64,000 nt of DNA, from positions 1,014,347 to 1,078,346 of the forward strand of contig JAQGDQ010000021.1 of the NCBI GenBank assembly GCA_030141605.1, given 5' to 3'. Positions within the stretch are counted from its first letter, which is position 1, and each line of letters starts with the position of its first letter. This DNA comes from Tubiluchus corallicola (lineage: Eukaryota; Priapulida; Priapulimorpha; Priapulimorphida; Tubiluchidae). This document shows, piece by piece, positions 44,121-55,900 of this stretch. A program made the translations under genes and the position numbers. The notes under the pieces are model-generated. The model worked only from the letters and a program-made list of their open reading frames with translations, made no database searches and was not told the origin of the DNA.

Positions 44121-44597
44121 CTGGTAAGGAAATTTTTAGCTCCTATGGTGGGCAAGGAGATATTTTAGCTTCTGAGGTCGGCAAGGAGATATTTTAGCTT
44201 CTTTGGTTGTCAAGGAAATATTTTAGCATCTGTGGTCGGCAAGGAGATATTTTAGCTTCTTTGGTTGTCAAGGAAATATTTTAGCATCTGTGGTCGGCAA
44301 GGAGATATTTTAGCTTCTGCGGTTGCCAAGGAAATATTTTAGCATCTGTGGTCGGCAAGGAGATATTTTAGCTTCTGTAGTCGGCAAGGAGATGTTTTAG
44401 ATCGTGTGGTTGGTAAGAACATTTTAACTCCTGCTGTTGGCATGGATAGTTTAACTCCTGTGGTTACCTGGTTGGCAAGAAAATGCTAAGTTTCGATGGT
44501 TGGCAAAGAGATATTAGCTTCCATAACTGGCAAGGAGATATGGTGGGTCTTGTGGTAGGCAATGAGATATTTTAGGTCCTACGGTTAGTACGGAAAG
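44121..44597. repeat. 29-bp minisatellite, ~16 copies
   Basis: The unit is GGCAAGGAGATATTTTAGCT followed by TCTGTGGTC. In the centre, two variants alternate (GGTCGGCAAGGAGAT and GGTTGTCAAGGAAAT), giving a 58-bp higher-order dimer. Edge copies are more diverged. Confidence 0.92.
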
Positions 44598-47091
44598 TAA
44601 GGAGTCAAATGCTTTCTTTGAATTCACTCTGTTTGGCGTACGACACTTGTTTAAAATTTCTCGAAGGCAATACCACTCTGTGTTTGCGGGACCTGCTCCT
44701 AGTGTTATTAATGATACCTTTTCAACAAGAGAAGAGCATTAAATCTTGTGGCAGGAGTAAAATATGGAAGTGAAAATTATTATGTAATCCCTCAGCCAGA
44801 TCTTGAACATGGAGCCGTCAACTGTACTGCCACCTATGCCACATGACTGAAGACAATTGTGCCAGACCATATTGAAAGTGTTTAATATTTATGATACCTA
44901 TGTTATTTATTAAGAGCTGCGTATATTTAATCTGGCCGCATTTCATTTCTCTAAGCTTAATTACAGCGCTTTCTCAATTATTCATCTGTGAATTAACCGT
45001 AGTGTGAGTTACTCTGAACTTACCGTAAACCACGTTAATTTTCTATTACAACGTTTAATTGCACGATCTGGCTTCCAAGCAAAAAAGAAACTAAATAACT
45101 TTTATTAATGGGCCTTCCATAAACAGTGAGGGTACGCTCCAAAAATCTGTGATTAATTATTAAACCTACGTGGGCGTGTGCAGTTTGCTAGTGCATTAGT
45201 CTGATTTGTTCAAGGTTTTATTACGTTTTCCTTGGTTCCTTTCTTCTTTTGCTGCCGCAAAACGTACTAAATGCAAAATCAAGTCTGAAATTTCTTTTTA
45301 AAGCAAGAAAGCCATTTTAACTAATTTTAAGATCTTTTTCAAACACGTGAGATGCTTCTAATTGTGCGTCGTGCAGATAGTGAGACAGTATAATTAAGTA
45401 CGGTACTATATAAAGCAGAATCATCAGCACGAATAGCAAGATCGGAATCAGTAGCAACACAACTAAGATTGCAAAGATTACAGCAATGAAAGTTGAAAGC
45501 AATGATAATGCAAAAATAAAGCATTTATTTTCATTTTTTCAGCAAAGCATAGTTAGAACACGAACTAACATGAAACTGTCCTTCAGAAGGAAGAAAAATG
45601 GTTACTGTTAGCAATGTAAGTAGCAAATGGCATTTCCACAAACTTAGTCTGTTTCATTAGCATAAAGAAATTCACAATCGTAAACTCTCATTACAAAACT
45701 GAATTTACACAAAGCTACACATGCATTAAAATAATTAAAAATTTAATAAAATCTATCCTACATTCAAACTCTCCAATCACTGGCTCATTAAAAGCACTTC
45801 AAGTGATTATGTGATATTCTGACATCTAAGCTTATACAAACCGACTAAACTGATCTACATTATACATATCTGTCTGAACATAATACTAAAACTTTTAACT
45901 AAGTGAGCATTACTGCATTGTTTAGCATGCAGGTAATGCATTATGCACTATTAAATATAAAATGATTTAACAATGCAGTAGTGACATTCAATCAATGAGT
46001 TATTATAACACTCTAAAACTTAGTCATTCATATCTACGTATTAATTAACATCTTCACCATCATGTATTTTGTGCAACAGTTTACACACACTTTGGCAGTT
46101 AACATTACGTCAATTATGCCAACTTAAGTATAATTTGTTATGTAATATATGCTTATATATATAATATAACATAACCATTATTTAGATAACTTGAATAATA
46201 CATACGATGCTGAAACAGGTTAATTCTAATGTAAGCTAGTTATGTAATAATAACTTAACTATCATTAACATAATATACCAGTCATTTCACACAGTACTAC
46301 TACCAGTGTTAAAAGCATAAAATGACCTGATCCGCCTACAAGGCAAAAGGAAAACCCGAAGAAGTCCTAAACTAAGTTTTCGAGTTTTCTCAAAAAAATG
46401 CCACACTATGGCAAAACTCTTGCCAATGTGAGGTGCATATAACCACTTCAAATATTATCCACTATGCAGAATGCCAGATGACTGAATTTACAACTTTTGC
46501 GTTAATCGGTCACGGAAACGTGTACCTCCGTCTGGTACGAACAAGATTACTTTAACAGTTTCAACAAGTCACTCTGCTTGACGCATTTCTCTCTCAAGCT
46601 AATAACACAAAAAGAATGCTTATTTGATATTTTGAAAGTTTCATTATTGAACCACACATGTGTTTGCCAATAGCTAATATTCATTTTATCAAATAAGTAT
46701 GTGCTAGAAAATGCATGGAAATTGTAATTGTTGCAGAACAATGTCTAACACCTCATAAACACTTCAATGATTTTAGAATCGCTTTTGTCAACGGAATTTC
46801 TGTACATTGGATTGGAATTGAGATTGAACAGAAATGAGAGTTCTTTTAACATTGGCGAGTAGTAACCTGCATTATGTCGCACTACACTAAAAAAAGATAT
46901 TGTAAATTATTCCGCCGAGACTTGTCATATAAACAAAATTTATTGCCAATGTAACAGAAATGTCTGTAGTAATATCGGCTCATTTTATTGTTGCTAGGCG
47001 TAAAATTATATGCATTTAAAAAGTGATGTAGTTACCATGTACCTTTTAACTTATTTTGGCTAAGAATGATAATGTTTTGACTACAAAGCCT

Positions 47092-47280
47092 AGTAGTCAT
47101 GTTCAGTACGACAGAATCACAAATAACAACCAGTTTTATAGACAGAGCCTACAGTACAGAAATTGCTAATTATGTATCTACATGGAAGCCAAAGATGTAA
47201 TTTTTAGTGAATTTCTATACTGTTGGCTGTCTATAAAACTGGTTGTTATTTGTGATTCTGTCATACTGAACATGGTCACT
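47092..47280. repeat. Long hairpin: two ~54-72-bp arms with ~45-nt loop
   Basis: The left arm (47092-47145, containing ACAGAATCACAAATAACAAC) and right arm (47227-47280) are reverse complements with about four mismatches, and pairing continues inward past a 2-nt bulge to about 47163 and 47208. It could be a fold-back element, a MITE, or a source of hairpin small RNA. Confidence 0.85.
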
Positions 47281-50200
47281 GTTTGTGTAACCTATCACAC
47301 TGACAATGATTGCAAGACTCTGCAGTCGAAACGTTTCTAACGTGTTTTTAAGCATTTTTGTATTTTAAAGCTTTAACAGAATTTATAACTTTACTTGTTT
47401 TATAAAAGATTCTATTGCTTACTTTCCTAGCACGAGCTTTAACATAGAATTCTGCTTGCTGCCTGCTTGGGGTAGTATATTTTTGGATTTAGCGATGTAT
47501 AAAGTACAGAAAACCGAAATCAATGTCGATGCATCATTAATAACCTACTATAATATATTAATATTCATTACTATAAATGTGCCATTATTACAGCAGACCT
47601 ATAAACATTACTATCGTTAAATAACAGCCTGTACTTTGCTTTTACCTAGGGTTGCTAGCAACTTGCTTCTCGAAACGCACAAATCAGAATTTTCAAAATT
47701 TTAACCGAGCACTATGAGTAGGATCAATATAATAGAAAATTTACACTACCCCTAAAAATTGCAAGAAAACGTTTTTTGGTGATTTCTTGTAAAATTTGGC
47801 CCAGCGAATAACATCCAAATGAGGCCAAAAATTGAGCTCAGCAAAGGGCCCAATTATGTCAAACAAGATGGCCGCCATTTGACTAAATGAAAGGATATTT
47901 AGTCTACATGGATAGTGTAAAAATGCTCATTTTGATTCAAAAGCATGGAACATTGGACAGTGCTAAAGCTCCTTAAGGTGATTAATTTCGATTATGGAGT
48001 GACAGGCGAGCAGTAGGCCTACCTCAGTTTTCATGGTCATCTTGGCAGAAGTTTAAAATAATCATACTTGTAATAATATATCTTCGAAAATGATATTTCC
48101 TGAGTCCCCCTTGTGTGATTTGGCATGTAGTTCAATTTTCAGGATTTAGCTGTGATCTAAACTATTGCTGGTGCCTTGTCTGCACTAGCTTACAATTACT
48201 AACACTGCAGCTTATAATAAACATGACATTTGAGAAATGCCCGGAAAGTATTGATAGTTATGGCGATTTAGTTCATTAATTTAGCTCATATTTTGTGCAT
48301 GTTTTGTCAGACGTTTGCTAGTTAAATCAATGCATCTACTGTGTTATGTGTGTTGCATTCCAGCAGATTCTGAGAGCTAGTAATAGCAGAGAATGTTAAG
48401 TGTAGCGGATGCACATTCTCTGGTAACAATTACCTGACTGAGGGAACACATTTCTCAAAACAAGTTTGATTGGAAGTCTTGGCAATTTGCAAGCAAAATT
48501 TAGTTATGCACCTTCTGAAGGCTGCTGCTAACTGCAGACATATATTTTAAAACTCAAGTTGTCAAACCATAAACCATTACTATTTTATTATTGCACTTCA
48601 CAATTTAGTTGTAGCAGTGAGTGAGGTTTATTAATTGCAAAATTCACTGTTATCTATGCTACCATAAGAGCATTTCTGCCAACTACAGTTTTTTAATAAG
48701 CCATGGGCTAGAAGCATAAGTGATGACACATGTATTAGCTTCATGCCATAACAGTAAGCGAGATCAATCCTGTGACGACTAGCTTCAGAGGATATGGTAT
48801 AGAGGTAACAATACGAACCTCTATATTAATTCAAAGCCAAAGGTTTGCCCAATGCTGACCCTACAATCATCTAGTCAAGAGCACGCATTCTTTGCAGTAA
48901 CTTTCTCTCTCTGTACATAAATTGCCACCACATCTGGTGCCTCATGAACTTCTGCCACCTTAATCCACTCGACAGAATTCAAAATCGTATTGTCAACCTT
49001 GGTGCACGGTCGTGAAGGTCTGTTAACGTAAGATGGTCACAAACTCTCTTGACATTGGTTTCTAAACGCCAGTTTAGATTTCACAACAATTTACACGGAG
49101 CATTCACTTTGCTAAGTAGTTCCCATATTTTACTCTGGATATTAATACATGCAGAACAGCAGCTAATAAATCCGGTTTGTGACTCTTACCTGTGGTATTC
49201 TTTACCAGAAAATTGTTTGCCAATTAAACCAGTTGCACTTACTTCAAGAACAGCATTAATAGATGTGTCCTATCAATAGCAAATTAACTATATGAATTAT
49301 TTCCCTTCTCTACTGTAGGTCTTTAACCTCAAGTAACCACGAGCCTTTTTTGAGGTGATTCGTATAAAAACTTGTGTACCACACCACCCCAAGAAAGACC
49401 AAGCTGATCAAACTTTAACTGCAAATCACAAAAAAGACTAGATTCAAGTTCCACTGACAATAATGTGCATCTAACTTTATAATTTATTTTGTTCACAAAA
49501 CAGATTTTTTATGCGAGCATTTTTTACAGTTTAGAAGAAACTTTAGTTGCAACCTCGATAAGTTTTCAACGAGTAATTAATCTCAAAACATGTTTAGTAT
49601 TAGAATAGAAATAAACATTTATTTGTAACAAACCATTCTAAGAAACATTCAAAATGATGAATAACTTTGTTCAGGACATATTTAATGAACTTTACTGCAC
49701 ATACTGCGGTTAACTTGAAATGAAAATGAGTTCCTAAAAATTTGGCAATGTCAAAACAGCTCCTGTGCTCTATGTTGAAGAACTGTTGCAGAATGCTTGC
49801 AAAAACATTCAAACAGTGCCACCCAGATTTGTTAGATATAAAGCCACATTTCATAGCAAATGACTTAAAGGAAGACCAGACGATTGTTTAGACTCAATCT
49901 CATTTTAATTTACTGTCCAAAATATACATTTTCTTGCCTATAAAAGTTAGCAATTGTTTCTTATAGTTGAATAATTAGCTTAGAAAGTTAATTAACGGTG
50001 ACCGAACACAGCTATTGCTTACGTCAGAAACTAAGCACAGTTTGTGCAATGGCAGGCATCTTCCTTTGCGCGCCAAGCACGTTTGTGTAAGTGTTACTGT
50101 TTAAACGTGTGAAGTCACGAAAATGGGCTCTACATCATATGACGTCAGAAGATCACTAACACTGCACTTCAAGATCATAGTGATCACAGTACCTCCTATT

Positions 50201-51206
50201 TGTCCGCCACGCTAATGTGAAAAAAGGCGCTGCTGCCAATCTTAGTAGATTCACTGAGCTGTGCGTAGCTTTGAAAGTTTAACAAAATTTGAGTATCCGA
50301 GGTTATCATTATTTAATCTAAGCTTTGATTTAAAAAAAGGTATGGTAGTTTTCAATATTTTAGAGCATTGTTTATTCTGAACTAATGTTTACACAATCAT
50401 CCGGTTTTCCTTTAACTAACTGCTATTAAATTATAAAACGAACATAATATTGTGCATAGATATACTTGAAAACAGAATAATAATTACAAAAAAGATAGTA
50501 ACTTTGGTCAAGCAAGTTTGATGTAACCACTCAAAAAACAAGCAAATTTTCCTAAAAACTGGTAAAAATTCATATCTACATACTGTAATCAGAAATTATT
50601 TCTAACTAGGAACCAGTCAATAAAATACCAACAAGAACATTTTTAACATCAAAATCTTGGCAAATAATAACTACGCTTCCCAGAAAAACTATTTGATCGT
50701 ATCTACATCGTATAATAATACAATCCTGCGCTATACAATGATCAAGGCAGGCTCAGTTAAGTAGCGCCATCTATCTTACTGAAGGAAAACACTGATTTTA
50801 ATGTTTAATGGTTCACTGTATTGTAAAGTATCCAAGTCAAAGAGAAGTACGTTCTTTTACGTAAACCAAGAAGCTACGCAGACATACTGACAACATGTAG
50901 CCACAGTTAAGCATGAGAAAGACTGTTTAGAGTGCTTAACACTGTTTGCGACATGTGGTCAATGTAAAAACGTAAACACAATAACATCGAAAATTAAGCA
51001 TGAAGAAACTGTTTAGAGTGCTCAACACTGTAAGGGTTAAACAATCATTCTGAAAAACCTACTTATGTAACGTTGCACAAAAATAAACTTTGTTACCCAA
51101 AATAATAATAAATAAACTGCTTATAAGTGATAAACAGAAACAAAACTGATTTGATAATGAGATGATGTAGAGTAGACACATGTGTTTAACAGTTTGTCCA
51201 ATTAAA

Positions 51207-51625
51207 AAATTAAAAAAGTTAAGCAATTAACAGCAGTAGACTTTATATAACATAACATATTCAAAACATATCATAGTTTACACTATTTTATAGCCTGACA
51301 TGAGTGTTCACCAATTTATGAGCCTTTGAAGCAAAAATAACAACACACGGAAAATGATGGTACAACGAAATGAAATTTCGAAACCTATTCTGACGTATGA
51401 TCCTAAAACGATGCTGCAAAAATATGGTTTACATGGTATAAATTGCGTACTCCTGCTATGAAAAATTAAAAAAAAACAGATTTTCTCGTGGTGTGATATT
51501 CGTAAGATTTGATGATCTTTTTCTTGATTATTCAATAATCAAGACGATTACAAGAAAAATTGCCTATGATTTTCTTGAAGAATGTACAACATTGATGCAG
51601 AAAAATGTTCGTGTTAAGGGCTTTT
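51207..51625. repeat. Segmental duplication, copy 1
   Basis: A 419-bp segment that matches 53001-53419 in direct orientation at a constant offset of 1,794 bp, with about 12 substitutions, mostly transitions (~97% identity). It lies downstream of the PCMT1 3' end. Confidence 0.95.
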
Positions 51626-52706
51626 GCAAAACTCCTTAGCAATAAAGCCAGTAATAATAGTGAAGTATATTTTAATTTAACAACAAATAATCAACTGATC
51701 GCTGGATACCAACTTTTAAAACAACTAGATCTCTCATATTTACAAGCCATCTCTTCCCCTGGAAAAATTCAACAAGTACAAAACTAAGAACATAACATTG
51801 TAGTTTAGATGTTAGCAATATGTAAAAAGTAAACATACGTTTCAGGATAGGTACTCGAATTAGATAGAGATAGTGAAAATTGCCTTTTGCTTTTTAAGTG
51901 ATTTTTTACAATTTGTGCATTTTACGAAAGAAAGCATTGCGCTGTGTAGATTATCAGCAATAAGTAATAAAATGTCTTCCAAAAGCTGTAAAACTTAATG
52001 TTGCAAAGATAACTCTTCGCTTTTTTACATTTAGAAATACGAATTTAGCATTGATAATGCTAAGGATGTTTTTACTGGCCTAGCACTTAATTAAGTTCGC
52101 CATTACACATTATGGGATATTTTTTCGGGAATGGAAATTAAAGCAAAGATAACAGCCAATATATTATCACAAATTTGAAATAATCACTAGCATTTTGCTT
52201 GCGAAAATAGTTAGGTAGCAGCAGCTTCCAAATTCCTAGCTGTAGGTTTCAAGTCATTGCACAAGACATCCCTCTAGTCTAGGCAAAACAAGCACAAATT
52301 TCACTTTTAAGACTAAACTTTGCAAAAGTGTAAAAAGTTTTACTTTTATACTTTTGAACCAAGCACTGTCTACAAACAAACAGTTTAAGGCAGGTACTTC
52401 TTGGCTAAAGCACGATTGCCCAAGGTGTGGTAAATAATATGCTACACAAGTTCAATTGGGTAATGGTTCTCGACTTTTAGCAAAACTACAAATTCACTAG
52501 TTGTCATTAAATGGAAATGCTCAAAAACCTCCATTTTCATATATCTTTTCAAGAACAGTTTATGAACTGCAAGAGAAAAACTCCACCTGTCCAACGAGTT
52601 AAAATCAATGATTTAGCAAAAAACTTCCGAAAGAACAAGGTGTAACATCACCGCGATTCAACACGACACTAATGACACCTGAATGACTGGGACAAACATA
52701 TGAAAT

Positions 52707-52712
52707 TTTATT
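52707..52712 (-). terminator. PCMT1: AATAAA poly(A) signal of PCMT1
   Basis: TTTATT on the plus strand, 90-95 nt downstream of the TGA that ends exon 7 when read through. It supports termination in exon 7. Confidence 0.5.
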
Positions 52713-52801
52713 AGATAAGTCAGTCAGTAGACAATATACAAAACATGATCATTGAAATATATAATTTCTATTTCAATGGAAAATATAATTTCTATTTCAA
52801 C

Positions 52802-52912
52802 TCACCTGCCTGGCCACTGTCTATCTTTGTCCGTTAGAGGTACATATATTACACCCATTAGCGACTTTTTTGAAACCGTGCCATCAGCGTTTTTATCGTA
52901 TTGCGTTAACAC
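52802..52912 (-). CDS. PCMT1: PCMT1 coding exon 7 (C-terminus)
   Basis: Encodes [36 protein letters not shown] and TGA at 52804-52802. Acceptor TTCCAG. The last codon overlaps an AG|GTGAG donor consensus in the same phase as the human WK/DEL alternative splice. Confidence 0.92.
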   Translation of the reverse strand: MLTQYDKNADGTVSKKSLMGVIYVPLTDKDRQWPGR

Positions 52913-55900
52913 CTGGAAGAAACAAATGCTGACAATTTTACGGGAGGTAATTGGTATGGGCATATGAAAAATTCTCACATGGTGACACCTGCTTGCGGAC
53001 AAATTAAAAAAGTTAAGCAATTAACAGCAGTAGACTTTATATAACATAACATATTCAAAACATATCATAGTTTACACTACTTTATAGCCTGACATGAGTA
53101 TTCACCAATTTATGAGCCTTTGAAGCAAAAATAACAACACACGGAAAATGATGGTACAACGAAATGAAATTTTGAAACCTATTCTGACGTATGATCCTAA
53201 AATGATGCTGCAAAAATATGGTTTACATGGTATAAATTGCATACTCCTGCTACGAAAAATTAAAAAAAACCAGATTTTCTTGTGGTGTGATATTCGTAAG
53301 ATTTGATGATCTTTTTCTTGATTATTCAATAATCAAGACGATTACAGGAAAAATTGCCAATGATTTTCTTGAAGAATGTACAACATTGATGCAGAAAAAT
53401 GTTTGTGTAAAGGGCTTTTTGGTATGGGCATATGAAAAATTCTCACAAAGTGGCGGACAAAGCCGGGTGACACAAGTAAAATGTGAAACTCACAGTATTT
53501 GGATTTAAGCTACTATTATTAATTCTTTATTTAATGTGGGTAGCACTTTAGCCAACAATTATAGACTATTAGTTATTTCCAAAGTAGTCCACAAGTGCTA
53601 AGATAAGATGATATTTATTTTAAGATAAGATAAGATAATATTAATTTTCATCGGTATGATATAAACAGTACATATTTGTAAAACATGAGCTTAAAGTTCG
53701 TAAACCGATATCAAACATAATGTATATGAGTGATAACATGGTAATAATATATACTTCTTAAAATCTTTTGGATGCCACCAGAGGTATTGGTACAAGAAAA
53801 ATTTATAACTACATAAGACAGTAAAAATTTTAGGCAGTAACATTTTTTAAAATTTACACAAAAAGCTATCTAGGTCAATAAAAAATTTTCCTGCCAACAT
53901 TACAGCATTTAATTACGACTTAACGAAATTGGGAAGTTCGCTGAATTTACAAATGGCACATTTACATGATACACCAGTCCATGAGTTAATCAGACGTTTA
54001 AATTCCCCAAGATTTTCAGCCATTCGGAGACAGTTTGGTAATTCATTCCACAATGTGGCTCCATAATAGGAGAAACTTTAGACATGTGCTATTTTAGACA
54101 TATACTGATTACTTTTAAACTAACTTGTACAACCTTTAGACAGATTGATTCTTCTCTCCTAGTTGTTTTGCTTACAAATGCAGATCTCAAGCATCACTTT
54201 TGTGACGTTTTATGGATAATTTTCAAAGCTAAACTAGGTTTACCACAAGATTAAAATTAATTTACCTAAGACGGGTGGGTGTAAACTTTGCCTCAAAGTA
54301 CTGTAATGACATTAATAGGATTTATCGTGGTAATGTATCATGGTAATGTTAAGGAATTCGTAAGTGAAACAATGCACAAAGAAGTTTGCATGCAAGACAG
54401 AGGCCTCAAAAATGAAATTAAATATAACGAATAATGAAAAAAAGAAGGACTATAAATGTGGCCTACACCATGTGTAACCATAACAAGTGATTAGCACTGA
54501 ACACCAGCAGCAGCAGCGTGTACAGTGGCATTAGTGCACGAGGTCTCAAAAAAAAAAACAAGTTGCCGCATTCAAGTCATTTATAATATGTATCCGTCAA
54601 AACTGATGAAATATACTACATACCTGATTATATCCGGAAGGACCAACAGGGACAATGAGTCTTCCTCCGGGTTTAAGCTGATCAATCAACTGCAAAAGAT
54701 TAAAATGTAAATATTATATTTCAAGTACATTAATTGGATAAAGCAAAATATATACACAAGTTTATACTTTGGCAATTAACGTCTAGAATTTGTTAGGATA
54801 AGTAACTGAGATGATGCTCACGACTTTTTTATCTTTTTTTCATTAACTACACATTAACTACATAAAGTGAGATTGATACAGAAATCTTTTAAGAAACAAT
54901 CCCTTGCTTATGTCGAAATTCAAACCACATTTTAATACATGGAATTTCAGCAGCTTAACGAACTTCATTTTTTGCACACATGAATATGTTTTCCTATTAG
55001 CAGTTTTGCATTTTTCATGAATAATACGTACTGCTTGCGGTGTACCGTCTGCCGCTGCACCAACATGGATAGCATCATAAGGTGCGTCAGGTAAGTGTCC
55101 CTGTCTGCCATCACCAACTAAACAAAATGTAAGCAACAGAATTCAACAAAGTGTGATAAAAATGTGCAGCGGGGTAGCTAGAGCTCGTGGCGCCACTCGA
55201 GTTTGATGCCCCGCAGATGAAAAATGCAACATCCTCACGTAGGAAGATTCAGATTTATAAAATTTAGTCATGTTGCACTGCAGTTGTAATACAATGTGGA
55301 GATAAATTGATAAAATAATAAAGCACTGCTGAAAAATTGGTTTGTGAAGAAGTAATTCTCGGTGCAAAGGCTACGATGCCCTGAGGCTTCATTAAATATT
55401 AAGGCAGGAAAGAACGTGATACACTGCACAGAATCAAAAACTATGTAAACATTATAATATCAAATTACTAATTATCATCTTCCTTTGTTGGAAACTTTCA
55501 GAAGGCACTGTGATCAACGTCAAAATTTAATTGTGTCAGATGTTTTGGCTATTGACTTTTCTGACGGAATTAGCTTTTGCAGTGCACTTCATCAAAATGC
55601 AAGCCTCTGATGGGCAGCCTTCGGCAGACTACCTCCTCCTCTCCCAGAAAATAGGTTGTACTTCAAATGAATCACATGTAAAACTTTAACAATTATTACA
55701 ACTATACAACTAAACATATACTACTATACATCAATGTAGGTTTTACAATGCACAAGACGAATTTTTCATAATGTGAATCTCTAAAAAATATATAGCGAAT
55801 AAAAGCTAGTCCACCCAGAAAGTGCACTGAATAATAAATCATTTCTACAATACATGTGTGCATTGAAAACAAACAAATTGTAATAAATTACAATAAATTT

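Larger units (their letters stand above)
35788..52801. other. 17-kb stretch without a recognisable intact gene
   Basis: Between the 5' end of TOLLIP and the 3' end of PCMT1 I find no coding exon that I can support. The region holds tandem duplications (37168-37369), a Helitron-like element, two minisatellites (39.94-40.29 and 44.12-44.60 kb), a dead retrotransposon gag remnant, inverted repeats near 42.8 and 47.2 kb, an interspersed-repeat candidate at 42.92-43.32 kb and one copy of a segmental duplication near 51.4 kb. The right end should contain the PCMT1 3' UTR. Confidence 0.6.

Noticed and set aside
45317-45502. 61-codon minus-strand frame for a strongly hydrophobic peptide
   Set aside because: Composition follows from T-rich codons, and no splice sites, conserved motif or poly(A) context supports a gene.
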